Source: Riptortus pedestris (lineage: Eukaryota > Arthropoda > Insecta > Hemiptera > Alydidae). Taken from it: a DNA stretch of 64,000 bases. Where the stretch lies: positions 6,976,001 through 7,040,000 of the forward strand of contig CM032230.1 of the NCBI GenBank assembly GCA_019009955.1, in the 5' to 3' direction. Shown here in pieces: positions 52,011-64,000 of this stretch. Under the pieces are notes generated by a model. The model did no database searches. It was not told the origin of the DNA and was given only the letters and a program-made list of their open reading frames with translations. The position numbers were made by a program, and so were the translations under genes. Each line of letters opens with the position of its first letter. Position 1 is the first letter of the stretch.

Positions 52011-52825
52011 ATAATAAATAATTTTTATTTTTAGTTATTTATTTAAATGACTTCCGCAACGCCGGCGATTTACTCATTATTCAAGTGTGCTAAAACAAGC
52101 GAAATGCAAAAAAAAAAATCAAGAAACGGAAAAAGAGTGAACTGTGGCATACGGTGATTTTTGAAACGGGTTATTGGCATACCAGTCTTATATGAAGCGA
52201 ACGATATTGTATATAGAAACATCAGGGTGATGAAAATAATATAACTGGAAATTGAAGGGGGAAAAAAGAAAAATTAAATAAATAAAAAAAATAAGGAAAA
52301 GGGGTGACCAAGGAAATAATAAATAAAAAAAAGGAAACCAAAAGAAAAAAAAAAGAATAAATAAAATTAAAGTTTATAGAGCCTGCTAATGTACGAAATA
52401 TTTGAAGAGTAGTGTGTAGAAATTGTAGATTACCTATAGTATATTAATGTCTTTTACATTTTTAATGATTGAGTCTATGTAATTACTGTTATCGGTCATG
52501 TGGAATGTCTAAATTGTCGCTTCGTCGACAGTCAGTCAAGATGTGATGTATAGTTAAGAGTTTCGTTGCTAAGTCTACAAGTCGGTGTGTCCTTGTTTGT
52601 CATTAAGTGTCCGTGAGTTAGCAAGGAATGGCCAATGTGTAATCTGGTCAGCACAACTTCCTCTCTTCGTCTGCTCCTGTTGCTTGATGGCCATTCCTTA
52701 ACTGTTCGCATTATTTGTCTTAGATAATTGCCATTTGTGTTATCCCAAGATTGCTGCCACTGCTCTTGTAATACCTTAGTGCATTCGGCTAATACGGCTT
52801 TGTGGTCTGTAGAGTTTAATAAATA
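52011..52825 (-). mobile_element. 5'-truncated I-type LINE, second copy
   Basis: Minus strand: 3' end GCCGGCGTTGCGGAAGTC then a TAAATAA-type tail (52011-52040), matching the LINE at 34647 (GCCACAGTTGCGGAGCTC). The ORF2 tail is at 52490-52825. Confidence 0.72.
52490..52825 (-). pseudogene. LINE ORF2 C-terminus
   Basis: Minus-strand frame from 52825 reads VLAECTKVLQEQWQQSWDNT, EWPSSNRSRRREEVVLTRL, then HIGHSLLTHGHLMTNKDTPT-C, and after a frameshift LTIHHILTDCRRSDNLDIPH. This is the clearest copy of the post-RNase-H region of the LINE family: linker, R-x-E-E-V-V-L-T-R-L-x-I-G-H helix, and zinc-knuckle-like tail. The first cysteine pair reads CRLS instead of C-x2-C, so the knuckle is mutated as well. 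Confidence 0.78.
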
Positions 52826-52829
52826 ACAA

Positions 52830-53035
52830 TATCTTTACTGTAATATATCTGCATATAACATTAATTTTATTGAAAATTATTTACTGTACCTAGTACTGAA
52901 ATTTATAATGAATCAAAATAATTTTTATCTCAATCACTCAAATTTTTGTAGTCCAAGAACTTAAGACGGAGGGGATCGACAGAACATATTTGCGTGTATT
53001 TCGAATAATGAAAACCTTTAGAAAAAAGACGAGAA
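52830..53035 (-). mobile_element. H1 repeat, internal part (after SINE/LINE)
   Basis: AATTTATAATGAATCAAAAT and TTTTTGTAGTCCAAGAACTT match the inverse of 33060-33120 in another H1 copy, so the SINE and LINE both sit inside one H1 copy. Confidence 0.5.
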
Positions 53036-53399
53036 AGTATCTTATGCAGACTTAGGTGGGGATAGGGATTGTGGAGTCCAACCAAGAACTACATTAAACT
53101 TTCGCAAAGTTTCTTCAAGCCCTTATCACGATCCACTATCAGTAACACCCCCCTCCCCCAACCCTCCCAATTTCGGATCATTCTCTTAGTGGCTAAGACT
53201 TCTTAAAGACCCCTCACCAACTTTCCTCAGCTTGAATTTGCATCTCAGGTGTCCGGTCATCTTAGTTCGGCTAACTAATTTAGTCTCTATTGCCCTTTAT
53301 ATTCGATCTGTAACGTGGATACCAGCCTTGGTGTTTGATAGCAATGCAGCTACGGGGTATAAGGCAAGCATGTTGAATTTGCTATCTGAGGAATAAATC
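53036..53399. other. No gene recognised
   Basis: No supportable feature. Confidence 0.3.
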
Positions 53400-53455
53400 G
53401 TTCGCCCTGCAGGAGCTGCGTAAACTAAGCAATTTTTCCATGTGGTGGCCACCTA
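53400..53455 (-). mobile_element. H1 repeat, end-B tip
   Basis: GTTCGCCCTGCAGGAGCTGC, GTAAACTAAGCAATTTTTCC; only the tip is left. Confidence 0.55.
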
Positions 53456-53473
53456 CTGTTCTGTCACCTATTA

Positions 53474-53985
53474 TCTTCTATTAGCAGATTTCTCCTAAGG
53501 GAAACCAGCTATTAAGATTGAACTCATTACTCGATTTTTCTTAAAACGTCCATCGATCCTACCTAGTAGATGACGAAAGTGAGATCCGTTCAAAATTGTG
53601 TATATACATCAAATTGCGTGTTTGTCTTTACAGCTCTATCGGTTTGGTTTAATCGTTACGAAACTTGATATTTTATCGTTTTATGTAAAAAGAAAGATCG
53701 AGTTCCTTAGTGGCTGAAATACGACCAGTGGGATGGGGGAGGGGGGTTAGAGGGGAAGAATTTCGAAACTTCTTAATATCTCCGTTACTATGCGTCGGAT
53801 CGAAAAATCGTATAGAACCAATTATATTGCAAATGTAATGTTCTATTAATGTTGTTTTGTACGTATTTTCATTATATTTATTATTAACCGATTTGCATTT
53901 TATAGTTTTCGGCCTTCAGTAAACCCCCGCTCCTACACATGTCATATTAACAATGAGCTGTTATATTTTGATGCACAATAACAAA
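53474..53985 (+). mobile_element. H1 repeat, end-A two thirds
   Basis: TTAGCAGATTTCTCCTAAGG, CCATCGATCCTACCTAG, the AT tract replaced by TGTGTATATACATC, GCTGAAATACGACCAGTGGG, AATATCTCCGTTACTATGCG, TTCGGCCTTCAGTAAACCCC. End B is missing. Confidence 0.7.
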
Positions 53986-54315
53986 TTTCTAATATGTCAA
54001 TTAAATTATTTACAAATTACTGGAATTACATTTATACTCAAATGATACATTTGTTAAAACATACATTATCTTATTTGTTGGCATGTAAATTTATTAAAGG
54101 ATATATATAAATGATGGGAAACTTGTCCCATCTTATAGAGACGATGTACCTCATCACAAATTATTTTAGACCCATATTTATTACTTTTATTTAATAATTG
54201 AAATTGTTTGAAAGCTCGTCTTGTGTATAAAAGCATTCGTCATTGTGAACAAAAAAACAGGAGTAAAAAGTAACAATAATTTCTTGAACACAAACTATTA
54301 AAACGGAAAATAAAA
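53986..54315. other. AT-rich, no gene recognised
   Basis: No supportable feature. Confidence 0.3.
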
Positions 54316-54673
54316 GTCCGTCACGCAGGGGCTGCGTAAACTAAGCAGATTTCCCACGTGAAGTTTTACAATAGAGAAATTTCACGAGAGTCAAGCAGTT
54401 AAAGAATCGGCCGAACTAGCTTTTGGCGGGAGTCACCCGTCCGTATGCCGCCCAGATTTTATAAAAATGCAAATATCTCGGTTAATATTCAAGACAGGGA
54501 ATAAATGTATATAACAATATTTATAGTAAATTTAATTTTCAATAAGATTGATTCTGTACAATTTTTTGATCCGACGTATAGTAACGGAGATTGATCTTTC
54601 TTTTTACATAAAACGACTAAATATTGAGTTTGGTAACGATTAAACAAAAATTGCAACCGCTAGAGCGGTAACA

Positions 54674-54751
<78 letters not shown>

Positions 54752-54876
54752 GTTTTGAACGGACCTCATTTTCGTCATCTACTAGGTAGGATCGATGGAC
54801 ATTTGAAGAAAAATTTCGAAAATTCCGTCATGGGTACAACCTCAATAGCTGATTTCCCTTAAGGGAAATCCGCTAA
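54316..54876 (-). mobile_element. H1 repeat, complete copy, both ends canonical
   Basis: End B GTCCGTCACGCAGGGGCTGC, AAGCAGATTTCCCACGTG; (AT)n 54677-54748; end A GCTGATTTCCCTTAAGGGAA-ATCCGCTAA. About 560 bp. With 35932-36545 this is the best reference for family termini: both end-B tips are followed or preceded by a T/A run, so a precise target duplication cannot be read. Confidence 0.78.
54677..54748. repeat. (AT)n microsatellite
   Basis: Uninterrupted AT repeat, 36 units, in the H1 copy at 54316. Confidence 0.95.
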
Positions 54877-54954
54877 AACTATAACGAGAAATAATTTATA
54901 AGAAATTAATAAGAAAAGTTTCTAAAATCTTAGACAAACATTCACAAAGTGTCT

Positions 54955-55275
54955 TTTGGAGATGTTTCATGATTGCCCCAATGTATGAGCTGTTGTGTAG
55001 TAGTTCTGATAGGTTGGTGCGTTAGTTCTTGTCGGTTATTAGTCTGCAGTTTGTAAGTAAGTGTTTGATAGTTAGTTGTGCATTGCACAGTGTACATAAA
55101 GGTAGATTAGTCCTAGTCATGAGGTGTCCGTGTGTTATCCCTGAATGGCCGTGTCTCAAACGAGCAAGAACTACAATACTTCTCTTCTAGTGTTCTCATT
55201 ACATGACAGCCATTCACGAATAGTAACTTGTATTTCCCCTAGTTTTGTGTTTGTTTGACTCCATTCGACTTCTTA
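54955..55275 (-). pseudogene. I-type LINE ORF2 C-terminus, third copy
   Basis: Minus strand from about 55275: EVEWSQTNTKLGEIQVTIRE-WLSC, NENTRREV, then after a frameshift VVLARLRHGHSGITHGHLMT and LCTLCNAQLTIKHLLTNCR with an intact C-x2-C...H...C zinc knuckle, ending near a SELLHNSS-like tail. The linker, helix and knuckle match the copies at 35041 and 52490. The 5' boundary abuts a different LINE's RT. Confidence 0.75.
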
Positions 55276-55640
55276 TTTTATCTTGACCTATTTTTTTAGT
55301 AAGGTGATTAAGAATACCAAGTGCTATTTTTCTATTGACCTCATCACTACTATCCATGCCTTCAGTGGTGATGCTTTCTAGCTAACAAAACTTCTTAATT
55401 TTTTTTAAATCCACTGTTTTTAATCTTAATGTTTATATTTCTTGGCTTTGTTTATTGTCTAATAGCAAAACGTTTTATTGATATGCATTTATCTTGAGTT
55501 TAAACTCATCTAGGGCATCCTTTAGGACTTTCACCATTCTATTCATCTCTACTTCGGACATTATCGCTTGTGCTATGTCACCTGCAAACCTGATGCAATG
55601 AACGCCTTAACCTATATCTAGACCACTTATTGCTGAAGTT
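55276..55640 (-). pseudogene. RTE-like LINE reverse transcriptase fragment
   Basis: Minus strand: GVHCIRFAGDIAQAIMSEVE, MNRMVKVLKDALDEFKLKIN, then DNKQSQE and KKIKKFC-LESITTEG, and VNRKIALGILNHLTKK. This matches the RT palm motif C onward of RTE-like endonuclease-RT proteins; the catalytic F-A-D-D is here F-A-G-D, so the active site is destroyed. It reads in the same direction as the I-type tail next to it, producing a chimeric relic. Confidence 0.7.
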
Positions 55641-56599
55641 ATAATTAGATAACAAGTTAAAATACCTTGGTTTGTTGTCCATTCCCCAAATAGATTTTAG
55701 GCGGAAAGATATTGGCTATAAATCTGTAAGATGTTCTTTTCCTTCAAAGACTGTGGTCGTTCATCACAGAAGCCGCTTGCTCCATCTTCAAAGAGCTTCT
55801 TAACCCACTTCATAAAACACTGATTCACTTTATTCCTCAATTTTATATTTTCCTCTTGATCAAAGCAAGCTTGGGAATAAGCCTCCTTTTCACTTTCTTA
55901 ATTTAGACCTCATTTTTTAAATCAATTTTATCAATATATATGTATATACATATATATATATATATATGTATATAGATTTTTCTACTCTTCTCAACACTTT
56001 TATAGATTGTATTCTTTTTTGATTTTTTTTGTTTTGTATTTAGGTATAATATGGAAGGGGGATGTTTGTATAAAGCCTTGGGAGTATATACAGCGTTCCT
56101 TGATTAAACCAGCTTTCATTATCGGCATCCTCTTTTTGCCCTTTGATCTTTCCTTGTCTTCTAATCTTGGCTCTTTTCGCCCATTGTTTTGTTTTCTCAC
56201 GTTGTTGTATAAATAGAGCGCTGATTGGGGCTCACGTAATTAAAATGTACATAAAAACACAACAAAAAAAACTTCTGTTTTTGTCTTTCATTACTCTGGC
56301 ACTAGATAAATGTTTGCTTGTGAGCATTAGTAGTCTTATTTATTGTGTTTACATTGCACTCGACCTTACTCACACTGTAACTACCATCAAGGATTTTATA
56401 ACACTAGCGATGGCATCTTTCTTGAGGCATTTAAAAGTCATATTTTATGAGCGGTAAACTAAAGGGTTCCAAATGAAACAAGACCTTAAGAAAATAATGT
56501 CAACTACTTGTGATTAGCCACTTAGAACCAAGCAAAAACTATACGGAAAAAATTGTACTTATTCGATTAAGAATTGGACTCCCTAGGTGAGCCAAAGTG
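55641..56599. other. No gene recognised; small AT palindrome
   Basis: Contains an AT-rich inverted run at about 55936-55976 (ATATATGTATATACATATAT). Frames at 56007-56457 have no motif; hydrophobic stretches there reflect T-rich DNA. Confidence 0.3.
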
Positions 56600-56852
56600 T
56601 AAAAAAGTGTCTAACTAAGCAGATTTTCCACGTCCATCACCTATTTGCATTTATCTGAAAAAGTAAACGTTTTTCGAGAACAATATTTGGTATTTAAGCT
56701 TAAAATTAAATTCTTTATGTTATTACAGCTTAATGTTAATATGACATGACTAGGAGTGGAGGTTTCCTAAAGGCCGAAAACTAAAGAAAATGCCATAATC
56801 TAGGTTAATAATCAAGGTAATGTAAAACGCGTATAAGAACATTTATAGTACA
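56600..56852 (-). mobile_element. H1 repeat, end-B part (split by two Helitrons)
   Basis: GTGTCTAACTAAGCAGATTT, AACAATATTTGGTATTTAAG, GGAGTGGAGGTTTCCTAAAG, up to AAGAACATTTATAGTAC. Continues at 60081. Confidence 0.62.
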
Positions 56853-57596
56853 CTAGCTAAGGTACCCGGCTTCGCTCGGGAATTCATTTGAGGTTTAATG
56901 ATGCTGGTATTTTTTTGGCAAGCCTTTACTTTCTACAATATTTTAACATTTTCCGATGTATTTGTTAATAATAAAAGTATTTGTTATGTAAGGTTTCACT
57001 CTCCACAATATTTTTATATTTCCCGTCTCCTGTGCATGTAGTTTTTTATAATTCTTAATCATAGAAAGTATTCTGTCCGCCAAACTATGTTTTAATTAAA
57101 CTTCCTTTCCCTTGATACGTTACAAAGACCAACAGTAACTGAAAACCGAACAGAAAATGTAATATATAGCGAATTTTTATTTTAGGCTTCTCTTATAACC
57201 CCTTCCCCTCCCGTTTGAACCTATAAAATTTAATATAGCTTATAATCGTTTAAGAATTAATGCTAATTCACATGCCGAGTTTTGTCAAGTTCCGTTCAAT
57301 CGCTAGTGCCAAATACAATTGTCAGCTACCGTTTTAGTTTTCAGTGTATATCTCGTTTATACTTGGTATACGACAAAAGTAAACATAACAAAAGTTACTC
57401 TAAATAACAAAATAAACAACTTTTGTCATGTACATATTTGCCAAAAAACCAATAGGAAACGAAATATCGCTATTTTTAATTTCAGGCCTCCCTTATAACC
57501 TCCTGACTCTAAGCTACCTCCTCACCAATTTTCAGCTATATCGGTAAAGCCGTTCTTGAGTTATAAAGTGTAACTAACACGACTTTCTTTTATATA
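56853..57596 (-). mobile_element. Helitron, non-autonomous
   Basis: 3' end on the minus strand CCCGAGCGAAGCCGGG-TACCTTAG-CTAG (56856-56853). The 5' side (57540-57596) reads TATAAAAGAAAGTCGTGTTA, a 5' end seen in arthropod Helitrons. Contains inner units as at 27425. It abuts the next Helitron across a short AT run. Confidence 0.72.
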
Positions 57597-57600
57597 TATA

Positions 57601-60415
<2,815 letters not shown>

Positions 60416-60604
60416 TATGCAATAGGACACTTACCATTAAACATATTATGACAGACTGTTCAAATATTGACATTTTCGCCACCTACAAATCTAACGTAAT
60501 TACTTTCCGAATGTAGCACATTCGCAGGTGACGTATTTGAGTTTTAAAGGCCGTAGTCTATTTGGAGAAATATAATCCCAAATACTCTTACTCCAGTTTT
60601 AGGA
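60416..60604. other. No gene recognised
   Basis: Short spacer between H1 pieces. Confidence 0.3.
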
Positions 60605-60730
60605 GATATACTTTAAGCCATTGACTTTGTACTCATGACGAGATTTTCGCAAAATTTCCTCAAACGTCCATCGAACCTACCTAGAGGATGACGAAAATGA
60701 GGTCTGTTCAGTATTATACTCGTATATATA
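60605..60730 (+). mobile_element. H1 repeat, end-A part interrupted by a Helitron
   Basis: TTTGTACTCATGACGAGATT, CCATCGAACCTACC, GATGACGAAAATGAGG and TTCAGTATTATACTC; the terminal palindrome is lost. The Helitron CTAG starts at 60731 in the short AT run. Confidence 0.6.
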
Positions 60731-61661
60731 CTAGCTGAGATAACCGGCTTCGCCCGGGAATTGATTTGAGGTTGAATGGTGATGGTATTTTTTTGGCAAG
60801 GCTTAGGGCTAATACCCGTCGTTTCTGTGGATTTGTTATTAATAAAATTAACTTTTTATGTAAGACTTCCCAGTCCTCCATATTGTCATATTTCCCGTTT
60901 CCTGTGCATTATGCATAGATTTGAATTATCAAGTACAAAATATTAACATATGTATGAATTAATATTTTCAGTTGTTGTACCTGGTAGTTCATATTGAAAA
61001 GAATTGTTGAGCAAATTTCTCTAAATAACAAAATAAACAACTTTTGCTATTTGCATATTTGCCGAAACCTCAATAAGAAACAAAATATCACTATTATTAA
61101 TTTCAGGCCTCCCTTCTAATCCCCTGCCTGTGCTTAGAAATTTTAGTATGGCTTATTATAAGGAAGGCGTTAGTGCTAATTCACATACCGAGTTTGGTTT
61201 AGTTCGGTTGAGTTTTTTGTGCCAAATAGAATTGTTGACTTCCGCAGTAGTTTTTAACGTATAACCCATTTATACTTAAAGGTATAAGACAAAAATGCAT
61301 ATAACAAAAGTTACTCCAAATAACAAAATAAACCACTTTTGTTATGTGCATAATTGCTGAAAATGCAATAGGAAACGAAATACTGCTATTTTTAAATTCA
61401 GGCCTCCCTTATAACCCCCACTCCTGTTCGTCTCAGAGGATATTAATATAGCCTAAAGTCTAAGTTGGGTTAGTAGTAATATACATACCAAGTTTCATAA
61501 AATTCGGTTCAGCCGTTTATGCGTGAAAAGGCAACAAACAAAGAAACAAATGCAGTTTTGGTTTCTATGACAGTGAAACGAAAATTTATCGAGAAATTTC
61601 GCGAAAAAAATCGATGTACAGACAGAGATTACAATTATATATATATATATATATATATAGA
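60731..61661 (-). mobile_element. Helitron, non-autonomous, both termini
   Basis: 931 bp. 3' end CCCGGGCGAAGCCGG-TTATCTCAG-CTAG at 60734-60731; 5' end A|TC at 61661 with TATATATATATAATTGTAAT. Two internal units, plus the common GGTTCAGCCGTTTATGCG block near 61507. Non-coding. Confidence 0.78.
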
Positions 61662-61666
61662 TATAG

Positions 61667-62225
61667 ATAAATCCTCTGCCTGTCATTTGATTTTTTTTCT
61701 TCTCACAATTCCACGATAGTTTTTTTGTTTCACGTGATATTGACCCAACATCTGCTATTTGTGGCTTTGGTATCTGTTCTTAGTTTATTAATTTGTTGTT
61801 TTTTTTTTTTGTTTTTTTTCACATCTAAACTACTGAACCTAATTTTATGAAACGTAGTATGTGTATTACTCTTTTCTCAACTTACACTTCACACTCATTT
61901 TTCATTCTAAATATTTTCTGAGCAAAACTCCGTAATACTACTTAGTAATGATCAATGAAGGCTATCCATGATTATGATTAGATATTTTGAACAATGAATA
62001 TGGATATTTTCATCAGGATATTATATTTTTTTTTAAGCCTAAAAGATTCAATAGTTCGCTTTAGTTACAAGATATTCATCAGCTGTTGAGAGATCAGATA
62101 TTCAAAGACCCTAATCAGTGAGACGGAGAAATGTGAAAATATTGTACATAGTAATGCCTCGGCAAAAGAAATACCGTCATAATTCAGCCTTGAAGGAATT
62201 TGCCGAAATATAGAGATTTAATAAC
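61667..62225 (+). mobile_element. Helitron, strongly diverged
   Basis: Mirror-image neighbour of the previous element: TAAATCCTCTGCCTGTCATT, a TTTTTTTCTTCTCACAATTC version of the early block, ATTTTATGAAACGTAGTATG, and near the end CAGCCTTGAAGGAATTTGCC. The hairpin and CTAG are eroded. Older than the other Helitrons here. Confidence 0.5.
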
Positions 62226-62562
62226 ACAAATGACTTAAAGTTTCGTTTTCTGAATTGCGACCCATTGCCTATTATTGGCTGTATTTATTTACATCAGGCT
62301 ATAAGGAGCGAGGCCCAATAAATCAGATAGGCCCCTCCGTGAGCTGGAATAAATAGGAAGTGATGGGGGGGGGGCGCTATTAATATCGGCAGAACTAATG
62401 GTCATACCAAAGCCCATTATTAAATCAGCGGGAAAGAAGTTTATATAGGCCCTCTCCGTTCATTCATTACTCCAGCTCCATTCATAACTAACCCCTCTAC
62501 GCTATTACTACACGCCTATAGGAGATCCAGCGATCAGAGGCCTCACTATTCGGCTCAGCTTG
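62226..62562. other. No gene recognised
   Basis: No supportable gene; a G-run is present at 62364-62373. Confidence 0.3.
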
Positions 62563-62612
62563 TTAGCAGATTTCCCTTCGGGCACGTGAGCTATTCATGA
62601 CGCGGTTTTCGA
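62563..62612 (+). mobile_element. H1 repeat, end-A tip
   Basis: TTAGCAGATTTCCCTTCGGG-CACGTGAGC and CATGACGCGGTTTTCG. Notable because CACGTG, normally near end B, sits within the end-A palindrome. Confidence 0.5.
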
Positions 62613-62705
62613 TCATACAACACGAACTTCTTGTAGATTTTTTGCACCGAATAACGAAATATTCTTCATACTTTAATGCCAAGAATTACCAACAAAAACT
62701 CCTTT

Positions 62706-62815
62706 CAGCAGATTTCCCTTAAGGGAATTCAGCTATTGAAGTCGTACTCGACGCAATTTTCTTCAAATGTCCATCGATCCTACCCAGGAGATAACGGAAT
62801 GAGGTTCGTTCAAAA

Positions 62816-62865
<50 letters not shown>
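62706..62865 (+). mobile_element. H1 repeat, end-A part (split by solo LTR)
   Basis: CAGCAGATTTCCCTTAAGGG, AATTCAGCTATTGAAG, CCATCGATCCTACCCAGG, then (AT)n 62819-62865. Continues at 63544. Confidence 0.75.
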
Positions 62866-62869
<4 letters not shown>

Positions 62870-63538
62870 ACGTTTTTATATTACCAAAACCAGTAATAAA
62901 CGTTTTTAATAAGAGTTCTTTTGGATTGCAAAATTAAATACTCGCAAGTTTCACAGTTTTTATCACTGCAAAATTTATTTCACAATGCACAATAAACTTG
63001 GTGATTATTCTTAATTACTACTCACAGTATACACTGATAGCGTTACTGTTCTTCAATGAGTCACAGTCCAATAATTCACTGAAATTCACAGAAAGACGGC
63101 ACTGCACTGTCTTCTACTTCGCGGCACTGCACTGTCTTCTACTTCGCGGCACTGCACTGTCCTTTACTTCGCGGCACTGCACTGTCCTTTACTTCGCGGC
63201 ACTGCACTGTCTTAAACACGGCACTAAACTGTTACTTACAGTCACGGCACAACACTGTTCTTCTTATAAAAACACTTTACCGCACTGTACTAAGTCGCAC
63301 TGTAGCACTGATGTGAACATCAAGATCGCTGAGCATAAACTGACTTCACGGCTGGCCCGAGCTCCTTTTTATAGGGAGGCGGCATACATCAAAGGGGAAC
63401 TGTCTCGTTCATTCGAGGGTGGGCTAGATGAGTCTATAGAGGCTAGAACTTTCCTGTCGGCTGCTTTGATCTACGTCACACTTTCCAAATACGCGACTCT
63501 CTCTCTCTCTGAAGGATTATTCATCTATTTAGTTTTCG

Positions 63539-63543
<5 letters not shown>
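62866..63543 (-). mobile_element. Solo LTR, family L2, in the H1 AT tract
   Basis: 678 bp, minus-strand version of the LTR at 20988: plus-strand edges TGTTACGTTTTTATATTACC and TTTAGTTTTCGCAACA, ATAT on both sides. Keeps TATA box (63366-63374) and initiator, and has five 25-bp units at 63106-63215. The long plus-strand frame 62998-63636 is an artefact of these repeats. Confidence 0.85.
63106..63215 (-). repeat. 25-bp repeat units in the LTR (five)
   Basis: Units of GCGGCACTGCACTGTC plus nine variable bases, 25 bp apart, alternating TTCTACTTC and CTTTACTTC. Confidence 0.9.
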
Positions 63544-63602
<59 letters not shown>

Positions 63603-64000
63603 TCTGTTAACTCTAGCGGTCGCAATTTTTGTGTGATCGTTAAGAAACTAGATATTTAACCGTTTTATGTAAAAAGACAGATCAAGTTCGTTAATGCTGA
63701 AATCGGACAAGAAGGAGGGGGGGTTTTGATAGGGGATTTTCGAAAATTCGAAATTCTCCGTTATTATGCATCGGATCGAAAAATTGTACAGAACCAATCT
63801 TATTGCAAATTAATTTATACTATAAATATTGTTATATACATTTATTCTCTATCTTGAATATTAACCGAGATATTTGAATTTTTATTAAGAGTGTGGGACA
63901 TGTGTCGGGTATTGTTCTGATTAGTCCGACCGTTTCCGTAACTGTTAGGCTCTGGTGGAAGCTTCTTCTAACCTTTCCTGTCGTTTCAGCTTTTACTTCT
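63544..64000 (+). mobile_element. H1 repeat, remainder, runs off the window
   Basis: (AT)n 63544-63599, CTCTAGCGGTCGCAATTTTT, TTCGTTAATGCTGAAATCGG, ATGCATCGGATCGAAAAATT, AATATTAACCGAGATATTTG, TGTTAGGCTCTGGTGGAAGC. End B is outside the window. Confidence 0.72.

Noticed and set aside
56007..56457. Hydrophobic open frames resembling membrane proteins
   Set aside because: Hydrophobicity follows from T-rich DNA; no start context, motif or homologue could be supported.
62998..63636. 212-codon plus-strand open frame
   Set aside because: It lies antisense across a solo LTR; its apparent repeats come from 25-bp LTR units and its end from an AT microsatellite.

Overview
This 64 kb window looks like eukaryotic, intron-age, AT-rich intergenic DNA from an invertebrate, most likely an arthropod. 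I base that on the mobile elements: Helitrons with TC...CTAG ends and a PIF1-type helicase, piggyBac, hAT, I-type LINEs with an RNase H / zinc-knuckle tail, and short-LTR Ty3/gypsy-like remnants. The species cannot be named from this. No host protein-coding gene, rRNA, functional tRNA or CRISPR array could be supported. Almost everything recognisable is a transposable element, usually broken and very often nested inside another.

The dominant feature is one high-copy interspersed repeat, called H1 here (local name), with about 30 full or partial copies. Its end A is a near-palindrome containing CCCTTAAGGG. An (AT)n tract lies about 115 bp inside end A. End B carries CACGTG, then an inverted copy of the first 12 bases of end A, then the hairpin ACGCAG-CCC-CTGCGT. 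Sub-terminal inverted repeats, terminal palindromes and an internal microsatellite are the published layout of non-autonomous Helentron-related elements (HINE/DINE-1 type). That classification is inference.

Layout. 0.6-1.3 kb: broken ORF of unknown family. 1.7-7.3 kb: H1 copies, a Helitron with a helicase fragment, and copy 1 of an about 890 bp repeat (R900). 7.3-8.8 kb: decayed gypsy-like element (short LTR, protease, RT). 8.8-9 kb: MITE. 11.4-12.3 kb: H1 containing a palindromic MITE. 13.2-13.8 kb: hAT with a perfect 8-bp target duplication. 15.4-17 kb: H1 split by a Helitron. 18-18.6 kb: long hairpin and a 72-bp tandem array. 20.9-22.7 kb: Helitron split by a solo LTR. 24.4-25.7 kb: piggyBac derivative sitting inside the terminal palindrome of an H1 copy. 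26.9-32.8 kb: H1 split by three Helitrons. 34.6-35.4 kb: LINE. 37.8-38.8 kb: Helitron. 40.85-43.4 kb: LINE relic in which a 63-bp in-frame minisatellite has expanded, itself split by a solo LTR. 44.1-45.9 kb: second hAT and a GC-richer island. 45.9-50.7 kb: H1 copies, R900 copy 2. 51.5-55.6 kb: H1, tRNA-like SINE and LINE remnants. 56.6-60.4 kb: H1 split by two Helitrons, one with an open 511-codon helicase frame (57864-59399). 60.6-64 kb: H1, Helitron, and an H1 copy split by a solo LTR.

The most distinctive observations are the H1 family acting as a repeated landing site for other elements, the piggyBac insertion at the TTAA of the H1 palindrome, and the LINE coding segment turned into an in-frame minisatellite.
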